From Acidobacteriota bacterium (GTDB lineage: Bacteria; Actinomycetota; Acidimicrobiia; Acidimicrobiales; SHLQ01), in assembly GCA_022562835.1 (NCBI GenBank), contig JADFOM010000069.1, positions 1 through 10,338 of the forward strand: DNA of 10,338 bases. The letters are read 5' to 3'. The translations under genes were made by a program, and so were the position numbers. Shown piece by piece: positions 1 to 5,448 of this stretch (position 1 is its first letter; each line of letters opens with the position of its first letter). The notes beneath the pieces were generated by a model that was not told the DNA's origin, made no database searches, and saw only the letters and a program-made list of their open reading frames with translations.

Positions 1-47
1 TGGCGGATCACTGGCTCCGCCAGCAGACCGCTTCGCTGGCGGATTGA
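1..47 (+). CDS. Possible C-terminal tail of an unidentified upstream gene (partial)
   Basis: The frame beginning at base 3 is open to a TGA at 45-47 and reads as a plausible hydrophilic C-terminus ending in Q-Q-T-A-S-L-A-D. Its third positions are mostly G or C, as in the neighbouring genes. Frame 1 is also open, to a TGA at 115-117 that overlaps the ATG at 114, but its GC-rich third positions stop around base 50, so I prefer the frame ending at 47. Fifteen codons are too few to name a product. The segment also contains a 9-bp inverted repeat (16-24 with 35-43), which overlaps the proposed end of the gene. Confidence 0.22.
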   Translation, partial: ADHWLRQQTASLAD

Positions 48-52
48 TGGCG

Positions 53-98
53 CGACCTGCGATGCACAAGTATCACTTTGGAATGCACTTGCAGGTCG
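53..98 (+). promoter_or_regulatory. Long imperfect hairpin before the thioredoxin-like gene
   Basis: Bases 53-62 pair with 89-98 (ten pairs, one of them G-U). After a single bulged C at 88, 63-66 pairs with 84-87 (TGCA with TGCA). An apical helix 68-71 with 75-78 closes a three-base loop. The structure starts 5 nt after the likely stop of the upstream gene and ends 15 nt before the ATG at 114. It could be a terminator without a U-tract for the upstream gene, or a leader structure controlling the selenoprotein candidate. No T-run follows it. The pairing is read directly; the role is inferred. Confidence 0.55.
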
Positions 99-113
99 AC
101 GGGTTCCACGTAC

Positions 114-713
114 ATGAGCCGTAGGACTCCTTTGCCGGTTTCTCGCGCCGCCGTGGCATTCATCGGCGTGGCGCTGTTTGCCGCATCCTGCGGTGGCGGC
201 TCGGGTGAAACCACTGCGTTGGTCGCCACGGAGAAGAACACCGCTCCACCAGCGGCGCAAGGCCCAGCTCTTCCCGACGCCCAGGAAGCGCCGTTGGTTG
301 CCACAGCGAGTGACCTCCCGGCGATTGAGCTGATCAACGTGGTGAGCGGTGAACAGACCAACCTGGCATCGCTAGTTCCGAGTGATCGCCCGCTGCTGCT
401 GTGGTTCTGGGCGCCGCATTGACCGACCTGTCGGGGTGAAGCCCCCGGACTCGAGAAGTTCGCTCGGGAACATGGTGACAAAATACGCGTTATCGGCGTC
501 GGGGCTCAGGACAACCTTGCGCTAGCAGAGGACTTCATCAGGAGTACCGGCATCGAGTCATTCGAGATGTATTGGGACCCATCATTTGACTCATGGCGCC
601 ACTTCGGGGTCCGAGTCAACTCAGAAGCCTGGCTCGTCAGCGCCGATGGAACATTGATCGGTGAGCGATTCTTCGGGTTCGACGATGACGCAATCCTCGC
701 CGCGGTAGCTTGA
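114..713 (+). CDS. TlpA/ResA-like thioredoxin lipoprotein, probable selenoprotein (TGA 420-422 = Sec)
   Basis: This is a predicted membrane-anchored, extracytoplasmic thiol-disulfide oxidoreductase of 199 residues. The N-terminus from ATG 114 is a lipoprotein signal: Arg-Arg in the n-region, a hydrophobic stretch of residues 12-24, then A-A-S-C with Cys26 followed by Gly-Gly-Gly. Residues 27-75 form an Ala/Pro/Thr-rich tether. The redoxin fold follows, with L-L-L-W-F-W-A-P-H directly before an in-frame TGA at residue 103, then P-T-C-R-G-E-A-P (Cys106). The frame stays open through the rest of the fold, including V-I-G-V-G near 126-130 and S-A-D-G-T near 176-180, to a TGA at 711-713. The TGA therefore sits exactly on the first Cys of the CxxC motif, giving U-P-T-C. 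UGA ends most genes in this window and Trp is TGG throughout, so genome-wide reassignment is unlikely. The usual cis-Pro position appears to read S-E-A-W. A TTG at 78 is an alternative start but would add residues ahead of the signal peptide. A nonsense mutation or sequencing error is the main alternative; a standard gene caller would stop at 422. Confidence 0.85.
431..448 (+). promoter_or_regulatory. Candidate bacterial SECIS stem-loop
   Basis: Eight bases after the in-frame TGA, bases 431-436 pair with 443-448: one U-G pair, then C-G and four G-C pairs. The six-base loop UGAAGC (437-442) has a G at its second position. Bacterial SECIS elements lie within the coding sequence just downstream of the Sec codon, and the SelB-binding hairpin has a small apical loop with a G among its first two bases; both features are present. 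There are 14 nt between the TGA and the loop, slightly fewer than the range I remember for the family. A competing small hairpin (423-426 with 431-434) is possible. The pairing is seen; SelB binding is inferred. Confidence 0.5.
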
Positions 714-752
714 GAATCTCGCAGCCCTCATCGCCGCGACGCTGGGCGGGGT

Positions 753-1814
753 TTAGCGAGCGATGAATGGCGGTTTGACTACGGTGGCTGGCACCATTGT
801 GCCGCGCTGGTCAAGCTCCACTACTGCACCCAGCTCTATGTCTGGCGGGCAGAATGCGAGCGCGATGCCACACTTGAGGACCGGAGAGAAGTTTCCGCTC
901 GTTACTTCACCGATTACCTGATCGGCGCTGAGAAGCTGCTGGCCCGCCCGCGGTGGACGGCGACCCTCAATCGTCAGCCCGACCAGTTTGCGGCCAACGC
1001 CCGATTCGCGCTCGCTTAGCAACGCCTCGCGGCCAACGAACGTTTCCTTCTCCCAACCAACGACCCAGCCAAGCCCGGCCTGCAGGGGGCTGATTCCTTC
1101 GCCAAGTTCGTGACCATGCAGCGGTAGGCCGGCCTCAAGTCTGAGCGTGTCGCGTGCTCCGAGCCCCGCTGGTTGGGCGCCGCTGGCTAGAACCTCATCC
1201 CAGAATGCCTCCGCCACCTCTATGGGCACAGCGCATTCAAGTCCGTCCTCGCCGGTATAGCCGGTACCGGCAACCCGGCACTTCACACCGGCGAACTCAA
1301 ACTCGGCGACTCGGAATCGCCCGATCCCTGCGGCATCAGCGGAGATGGCATCCACGCACTGTCGCGCATGGGGTCCTTGAATCGCGATGACGGCGCGCTC
1401 AGACGTCACGTCGATCGCGGGCACGACATCATTGCTCAACGTGGCAACGACCCGATCGGTATTAGACGCGTTTGGCATCACATCAAACGTTGTGTCATCG
1501 ATCCACCACACGATGAGGTCATCGAGGACGGAGGCGTCCTCATCGAGGAGATGTGTGTATTGAGCTCGACCGGGAGCGATCTTGTCGAGGTCGTTGGTAA
1601 GTGTCCGCTGGAGCAGTTCGCGGGCGCCGACTCCTTCGACACGAACCGTGCCGAGATGGCTGACGTCGAACGCGACCGCATCGCTGCGACAGCGGCGATG
1701 TTCCTCCAGCGTGCCCGATGGGTAAGAAAGCGGCATCTCCCAGCCCCCGAACGGCACCATTTTGGCCTCGAGGCGCCGATGCGCAGAATCGAGCGGAGAA
1801 TGTTTCAGGTTCAC
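753..1814 (-). CDS. gcvT: Aminomethyltransferase, glycine cleavage T protein
   Basis: It transfers the methylene group from the aminomethyl-lipoyl H protein to tetrahydrofolate and releases ammonia, as part of the cytoplasmic glycine cleavage system. The 353-residue length is normal for the family. Diagnostic segments are F-G-G-W-E-M-P near 22-28, F-D-V-S-H-L-G near 49-55, L-T-N-D-L near 72-76, the D-D-L-I-V block near 98-102 that carries the family's catalytic Asp, G-Y-T-G-E-D-G-L-E near 185-193, and G-L-G-A-R-D-T-L-R-L-E-A-G-L near 217-230. The start is GTG at 1814-1812 with an AGGGTGG Shine-Dalgarno-like sequence (1819-1825) four bases upstream. It is the last gene of the minus-strand block that also holds gcvH, and converges on the selenoprotein candidate with a 39-nt gap. 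gcvP is not in the window. Confidence 0.96.
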   Translation of the reverse strand: MNLKHSPLDSAHRRLEAKMVPFGGWEMPLSYPSGTLEEHRRCRSDAVAFDVSHLGTVRVEGVGARELLQRTLTNDLDKIAPGRAQYTHLLDEDASVLDDLIVWWIDDTTFDVMPNASNTDRVVATLSNDVVPAIDVTSERAVIAIQGPHARQCVDAISADAAGIGRFRVAEFEFAGVKCRVAGTGYTGEDGLECAVPIEVAEAFWDEVLASGAQPAGLGARDTLRLEAGLPLHGHELGEGISPLQAGLGWVVGWEKETFVGREALLSERESGVGRKLVGLTIEGRRPPRAGQQLLSADQVIGEVTSGNFSPVLKCGIALAFCPPDIELGAVVELDQRGTMVPATVVKPPFIAR

Positions 1815-1820
1815 GCGGCC

Positions 1821-1830
1821 ACCCTAGGGT
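1821..1830 (-). promoter_or_regulatory. Perfect 10-bp palindrome overlapping the gcvT ribosome-binding site
   Basis: ACCCTAGGGT is a perfect palindrome ending 7 nt before the gcvT start. One half forms most of the AGGGTGG Shine-Dalgarno-like sequence. A second palindrome, TCAGCTGA (1830-1837), abuts it. This could be a dimeric operator, or chance. No glycine-riboswitch-like structure is apparent here. Confidence 0.3.
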
Positions 1831-1856
1831 CAGCTGACGACGCCCACGGACCTACG

Positions 1857-1872
1857 CTGCTCTAAGGAGCAG
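1857..1872 (-). terminator. Intergenic hairpin between the small nuclease-like gene and gcvT
   Basis: CTGCTC (1857-1862) and GAGCAG (1867-1872) form a perfect 6-bp stem with a four-base loop. It lies 27 nt beyond the stop of the upstream gene on the minus strand and 43 nt before the gcvT start. No T-run follows on the minus strand, so it is not a classical intrinsic terminator. It may be a weak terminator or an RNA-processing site; its role is uncertain. Confidence 0.35.
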
Positions 1873-1898
1873 GGTCGACGAGCCCAGACCATCAGAGG

Positions 1899-2234
1899 TC
1901 AGGCGGCTACGGCTTCTATAAGCGCGAAGCGCGAATTGAGAGCATCGAGGTCCGCCTTATAGAGAACGCGGATGTCCACTTCGGGATACTGCGAGCGCAA
2001 CATTCGGAGTTTTGCATTCTTCTTGGTCACGTGTCGCTGTGACATCGTCGTTAACTCGACGTACGTGCCGTGGTCCGGCAGGTAGAAGTCCGGGGTCATC
2101 GCACACGTCGGGTTGTGGTCGCCGTCACAGCGGAGAACAAAGGTGGTCGGTTCATAGCACCAGCGCACTCCATAAAAATTCAACAGGTCAGCGAACTGAC
2201 GCTCGGAGGGATGCGCGAAAGACTCGTGCGCCAC
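1899..2234 (-). CDS. Small PD-(D/E)XK nuclease-like protein of unknown function
   Basis: This is a 111-residue soluble protein with no signal peptide or membrane segment. The order of acidic and basic residues suggests a minimal PD-(D/E)XK restriction-endonuclease-type fold: H-P-S-E-R (Glu11) on the first helix, T-P-D-F-Y-L-P (Asp49), Y-V-E-L-T-T (Glu60) and then V-T-K-K-N-A-K-L-R (Lys71, Lys72, Lys75). The canonical Lys of the E-x-K triad is Thr62, so the basic residue would come from the following helix. I recall E-L-T-T plus T-K-K-N as typical of an uncharacterised family often found near hpt in actinobacteria, but did not check this. The GTG start lies one base after the MerR stop, so the two genes are probably translationally coupled. 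Nuclease activity is inferred. Confidence 0.8.
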   Translation of the reverse strand: MAHESFAHPSERQFADLLNFYGVRWCYEPTTFVLRCDGDHNPTCAMTPDFYLPDHGTYVELTTMSQRHVTKKNAKLRMLRSQYPEVDIRVLYKADLDALNSRFALIEAVAA

Positions 2235-2235
2235 G

Positions 2236-2700
2236 TCAGGCTTGGGCTACCAACGAGACCTCGGAGACCTCGGGGTACATTTCGCCGATGGCGGTGTCGA
2301 CCTCTTCCTTTACCCCACCGAGCGGCAAGATGTTGAGGACTCCCTGACCCTTTCGCAATAGATCGATGAGCTCGTCGCCGCTCTGGACCAACACCGACCG
2401 CGATCCACTGATCACGAGGTTGAGCGATGTGATGTCCTCGTCGAGATGGTCGCGAATAAATGAGAACACCTCGCGGACGAGTTCGAGGCGGATGCCAGCA
2501 TCGAGCAGGTTCTTTACGACCTTGAGCTCGAGCAGGTTGCGGTAGTTGTAGCGACGTCGTGAACCCGAACCGGTTGCGTCGGTCAGCGACGGGCGTATGA
2601 GGTCAGTGCGCGCCCAGTAGTCGAGCTGCCGGTAGGTGATGCCCACAATCTCTGCTGCACGCTTGCCACTGAAACCCTCATCGACAACGTCTGACATCAT
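2236..2700 (-). CDS. MerR-family transcriptional regulator (Rv1830-like)
   Basis: This 154-residue regulator has one N-terminal winged helix-turn-helix: G-F-S-G-K-R-A-A-E-I-V-G, then I-T-Y-R-Q-L-D-Y-W-A-R-T-D-L-I, then S-G-S-R-R-R-Y-N-Y-R-N-L-L-E-L. A helical region follows (K-N-L-L-D-A-G-I-R-L), then a C-terminal domain without the cysteine clusters of metal-sensing MerR proteins. The frame opens at 2808, but the start chosen is ATG 2700 because AGGAG (2708-2712) is 7 nt upstream and the protein then begins at the usual position before the helix-turn-helix. The gene order (FtsR-type regulator, DUF151 nuclease, this gene) matches M. tuberculosis Rv1828-Rv1830. A 177-nt gap separates it from the nuclease gene, so it may have its own promoter. 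Target genes cannot be read from the sequence. Confidence 0.9.
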   Translation of the reverse strand: MMSDVVDEGFSGKRAAEIVGITYRQLDYWARTDLIRPSLTDATGSGSRRRYNYRNLLELKVVKNLLDAGIRLELVREVFSFIRDHLDEDITSLNLVISGSRSVLVQSGDELIDLLRKGQGVLNILPLGGVKEEVDTAIGEMYPEVSEVSLVAQA

Positions 2701-2707
2701 TCCATCG

Positions 2708-2712
2708 CTCCT
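2708..2712 (-). promoter_or_regulatory. Ribosome-binding site that sets the MerR start
   Basis: AGGAG on the minus strand is separated by 7 nt from ATG 2700-2698. It favours this start over the upstream in-frame codon at 2808, which would add 36 residues that do not resemble the family. Confidence 0.7.
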
Positions 2713-2877
2713 ATTCGCGCCATCGAACTCATGCGTAAAATAGATCACATGGTCGAAACTACGCCGGTGTATCCCAGAGACGATACGACGCGTCGCGCGA
2801 TGAGTCAACGATCTCGCGCGTAGCGTGGTCGGGCAGTTTGGGGAGACCGTTGATCTCGTAGGCCTCTACCCGCCTGA

Positions 2878-3351
2878 TCAGCTCTCAAAATCTTCCGGAT
2901 TGACCTGATCGATGAAGGCACGAAACTCTTCGACGACCTCTTCATTGGGCTCGTCGTCGGGAAGCTCCTGTGCAGCCTCCGCAAGGACGGAGTCAGCCGC
3001 ATAGACCGGACAGCCTGATCGCACCGCTAGTGCAACGGCGTCCGACGGTCGGGCCGACAGAACGAACTCTTCGTCGCCGCGTCGAAATGTCATCTCTGCG
3101 AAGAACGTCCGATCACGCAGGTCCGTCACAGAAACCTTGACCAATTCTGCACCAAGTATGTCGACGATGGCCGCTGTGAGGTCATGGGTCATCGGCCGAG
3201 GCGTCTCGACCTCGTCGAGTGCAAGAGCGATGGCAGTGGCCTCGGGCCCACCAATAAAGATCGGCAGTACACGGTGCGCTCCATTGACCTCTTTCAACAA
3301 AACGATCGGCGTGTTGCTCGGAAGCTCCACACGCACGCCGATTACGTTCAT
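2878..3351 (-). CDS. Bifunctional nuclease family protein (DUF151, Rv1829-like)
   Basis: This is a 157-residue cytoplasmic protein of the BFN/DUF151 family. The family is named for plant members with DNase and RNase activity; the bacterial role is poorly defined. Family features are the opening V-I-G-V-R-V-E-L-P, then L-P-I-F-I-G-G-P-E-A-T-A-I, P-R-P-M-T-H-D-L near 52-59, and F-V-L-S-A-R-P-S-D-A-V-A-L-A-V-R near 95-110. The C-terminal tail is acidic and ends near E-D-F-E-S. GTG 3372 and ATG 3360 are in-frame alternatives. ATG 3351 is preferred because AGGG lies 9 nt upstream and it matches the usual short N-terminus. It lies between hpt and the MerR gene in a neighbourhood shared with mycobacteria; hpt is the extra member here. 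Confidence 0.93.
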   Translation of the reverse strand: MNVIGVRVELPSNTPIVLLKEVNGAHRVLPIFIGGPEATAIALALDEVETPRPMTHDLTAAIVDILGAELVKVSVTDLRDRTFFAEMTFRRGDEEFVLSARPSDAVALAVRSGCPVYAADSVLAEAAQELPDDEPNEEVVEEFRAFIDQVNPEDFES

Positions 3352-3432
3352 CTCGTTCATCCCTGCCGACACTACTGTGCGAGCGAGCCGTCGGCGAGCA
3401 AACCTAGATTCAAGACGTTCCTGAGCGTTACA

Positions 3433-3999
3433 TCATTCAAGGTCGGGCCAATCGCTACTCGGCTTATCGAGCGCCCCCGAGCCAAGCGCATACACCGCAG
3501 GGAGATTGCGATAGCGACCACCGTGATCAAGTCCGTAGCCGACGAGATAGTCCTCCGTTATCTCAGCACCCAAGAAGTCGACGGCGACAGGAACGACACG
3601 GCGCTGCGGCCGGCTGAACAACGAGCACACCTTCACACCAGCGGCCCCTCTAGCACGAAGCTGGTCGATCAGATATCTCGTCGTCAGACCGGTGTCGATT
3701 AGGTCGCTCACCAGTACGACTTCAATTCCCGAAACGGGCTCGTCGAGATCCTTGAGCAGTCGCACGCGGCCGGCCCCGGGGGTATAGGACGACACGGCGA
3801 GGAAATCGACGTACACCTCACGATGCATCTTGCGTATCAGGTCGGCCAGAAACACGACCGACCCACGCAAGACGCCGACAAGAAGCACAGGTCCAGATCC
3901 GTCGGCGTCGATCTCGGCGCCAAGGCGCCCAACTATCTCGTCGAGCGCAGAGGTGGACAACAGCTCTGTGGCGACGCCGGGCGACTTCGATGCTGCCAT
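3433..3999 (-). CDS. hpt: Hypoxanthine phosphoribosyltransferase
   Basis: It converts hypoxanthine or guanine plus PRPP to IMP or GMP in purine salvage, in the cytoplasm. The 188-residue length is typical. Motifs in order: V-G-V-L-R-G-S at 41-47 (pyrophosphate loop), S-S-Y at 70-72 (flexible loop), V-V-L-V-S-D-L-I-D-T-G-L-T at 94-106 (PRPP loop) and V-G-Y-G-L-D with Y-R-N-L-P near 153-167. Two positions look unusual. The PRPP loop has Ser98 where most homologues have Glu (E-D-I-I-D-T-G), and S-L-F-S-R-P replaces the common L-L-D-K-P, putting Arg130 where the purine-contacting Lys usually sits. It may therefore be a divergent paralogue. The ATG lies 5 nt after the stop of the FtsR-type gene, suggesting co-transcription. 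Confidence 0.93.
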   Translation of the reverse strand: MAASKSPGVATELLSTSALDEIVGRLGAEIDADGSGPVLLVGVLRGSVVFLADLIRKMHREVYVDFLAVSSYTPGAGRVRLLKDLDEPVSGIEVVLVSDLIDTGLTTRYLIDQLRARGAAGVKVCSLFSRPQRRVVPVAVDFLGAEITEDYLVGYGLDHGGRYRNLPAVYALGSGALDKPSSDWPDLE

Positions 4000-4004
4000 T
4001 AGCG

Positions 4005-4991
4005 CTAGATCAGGTGCTGTGACAACGACTGGCGCAACATCGCTTCGCGCATCCCGTCGCCTAGCCGCGCCAGCTCGGACAACTTCATTGCTGCGATCGG
4101 GCGTCCTGCCGCCTGATTGCGCGCGATCGGCAGCAGCATCTGCTCGAACACGCCAGCCTCACGGTCGGCAGCGACCTTGTACATGCGTAAATGTCGGGCC
4201 TCGAGGCCATGTTGTGCGAACGCTGCCGCCAACCGGGCGACCTGCAATGCGTCCTCACCGTAGATCTTGTCTCGTCCCTGCGAACGCGCGGTAATTATCC
4301 CGAATTGGTCGAGATCCTCGACCTGATCAGTGCTGAGCCCCGCTGCCTCGCCCAGCTCTGTGAGGGTCATCGACAGCGCCGATCCCTGGCTCAGGAATCG
4401 TTGCGGATCCGCAGTTGATCGAGGCGTCAACGCCTTGGGTTGAGAGGACAGTTCATTGGTCGACTCTTCAGCTGGGCTCGGTTCATGCTCGCCGACTATC
4501 GAATCGAGGGCATCTATTCCGCTGCTCTCAGAGGTCTCACCAGATCGAGCGCCCTCCGGCGTGTCCAAACTGTGGACCAGCCCCGCGCCCGGTGTAGGCG
4601 AAGTGTCGCTCTGCGGCGCGCGTTGCGCCTCACCGGTGGCCGCCGAAACGGCCGCGGCGACTGGCGCTGTCGTCGATGCCGTTTCGAAACCCGGCAGGAC
4701 CAGAATCGGTTCCGACCCTCTCGGTGGTGTCTCAACGATGTCGTGATCACCCGAGTCCAGGCGGTTCTTGATGACCTTCAGCGGTAGAAAGTTGTCCTTT
4801 TGTTGGGTCAAGATCCACCGCAGTCGGCTCAGATCTGCCTCGTAGAACTTGCGATAGCCCGACGACGTACGCTCCGGAGTGATCAGGCCCTGGGTCTCGA
4901 GAAACCGAATCTTGGAGATGGTGACATCGGGAAAGTCGTCCTGGAGAAGAGCAAGGATCTCGCCGATCGAACGGTGCCGTTCAGCATCCAT
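4005..4991 (-). CDS. ftsR: MerR-family regulator, FtsR type (Rv1828-like)
   Basis: This is a 328-residue two-lobed DNA-binding protein. Residues 7-82 form a MerR-type winged helix-turn-helix (S-I-G-E-I-L-A-L-L, I-S-K-I-R-F-L-E-T-Q-G-L-I, S-S-G-Y-R-K-F). Residues 83-207 are a Pro/Ser/Thr/Glu-rich linker that looks disordered. Residues 208-328 form the second conserved helical domain (M-T-L-T-E-L-G-E-A-A-G-L-S, then I-Y-G-E-D-A-L-Q-V-A-R-L-A). In Corynebacterium the FtsR homologue activates ftsZ, and the mycobacterial homologue is Rv1828; whether the same target applies here is inferred. The linker makes it longer than the roughly 250 residues I recall for homologues. Its ATG shares one base with the FHA stop (TGATG), a strong sign of translational coupling. 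Confidence 0.9.
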   Translation of the reverse strand: MDAERHRSIGEILALLQDDFPDVTISKIRFLETQGLITPERTSSGYRKFYEADLSRLRWILTQQKDNFLPLKVIKNRLDSGDHDIVETPPRGSEPILVLPGFETASTTAPVAAAVSAATGEAQRAPQSDTSPTPGAGLVHSLDTPEGARSGETSESSGIDALDSIVGEHEPSPAEESTNELSSQPKALTPRSTADPQRFLSQGSALSMTLTELGEAAGLSTDQVEDLDQFGIITARSQGRDKIYGEDALQVARLAAAFAQHGLEARHLRMYKVAADREAGVFEQMLLPIARNQAAGRPIAAMKLSELARLGDGMREAMLRQSLSQHLI

Positions 4992-5446
4992 CAGCCAGCC
5001 TGCTCCACGTAGCGCAACTTGAATTTCCCGACTTGGAGAATGTCCCCATCGCGCAACGTCGCTCTATCGACAGAGGTACCGTTGAGGTACGTTCCGTTGA
5101 GCGAACCGACATCTCGAACCTCAAATCCGCCCGCGATTCGTTGCAACTCCGCATGGCGCCGCGAGACCGTGACATCGTCAAGAAATATGGCGCTGTCGGG
5201 ATGTCGACCGGCACTGAGCTTGTCGACGTCGAGGCTATACCGCGAACCACGTTTGATGCCTTCGTCCACCTCGAGATAGCAGTGCTTGTCTTGCGAGGCG
5301 ACCAAGGGTTCGGGGTGAGCAACCACGTCGTACTGCGACGTCTTCTCTTCCGCATTTGGTGGCGCCAACAAGGTTCCACACGACGAGCAGTAGTTTGCCT
5401 CTCGCTCGTTTCCATGTCCGCACCGGGAACACTCTCGGACGCTCAT
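4991..5446 (-). CDS. garA: Zinc-ribbon and FHA domain protein, GarA/OdhI-like
   Basis: This 151-residue protein begins with a zinc ribbon of two C-x-x-C pairs (Cys6, Cys9, Cys20, Cys23). A linker contains E-E-K-T-S (Thr36), and an FHA domain spans about 56-147. The pThr-binding features are intact: G-R-H-P-D-S-A-I at 80-87, S-R-R-H at 95-98 and G-S-L-N-G-T-Y-L-N at 114-122. GarA and OdhI are switched by Ser/Thr kinases acting on an N-terminal E-T-T-S motif and then regulate 2-oxoglutarate dehydrogenase and glutamate metabolism. The position between gcvH and the FtsR-type gene is the garA locus. The zinc ribbon is absent from mycobacterial GarA, so equivalence is likely but not certain. The start is ATG 5446, two bases after the gcvH stop. 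Confidence 0.88.
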   Translation of the reverse strand: MSVRECSRCGHGNEREANYCSSCGTLLAPPNAEEKTSQYDVVAHPEPLVASQDKHCYLEVDEGIKRGSRYSLDVDKLSAGRHPDSAIFLDDVTVSRRHAELQRIAGGFEVRDVGSLNGTYLNGTSVDRATLRDGDILQVGKFKLRYVEQAG

Positions 5447-5448
5447 GA

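Noticed and set aside
78..113. TTG start at 78 for the thioredoxin-like gene
   Set aside because: It would put twelve residues, including two Cys, in front of a well-formed lipoprotein signal peptide, and it lies inside the 53-98 hairpin. ATG 114 gives a normal signal.
420..422. TGA read as tryptophan (alternative genetic code)
   Set aside because: TGA ends most other genes in the window and all tryptophans are TGG. The conserved residue expected at this position is Cys, not Trp.
8..481. 157-codon open frame on the minus strand opposite the thioredoxin-like gene
   Set aside because: Its composition is rich in Ser, Ala and Arg with no recognisable domain, and it is exactly antisense to the lipoprotein and redoxin sequence. 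It is a shadow that a gene caller may prefer because the sense frame carries the TGA.
714..752. Bidirectional terminator between the selenoprotein candidate and gcvT
   Set aside because: Only short, interrupted complementarities (for example 718-722 with 756-760) are present, without T-runs, so I did not call a terminator.
3184..3702. 172-codon plus-strand open frame
   Set aside because: It is antisense to the bifunctional nuclease and hpt genes and shows no domain; a shadow of GC-rich coding sequence.
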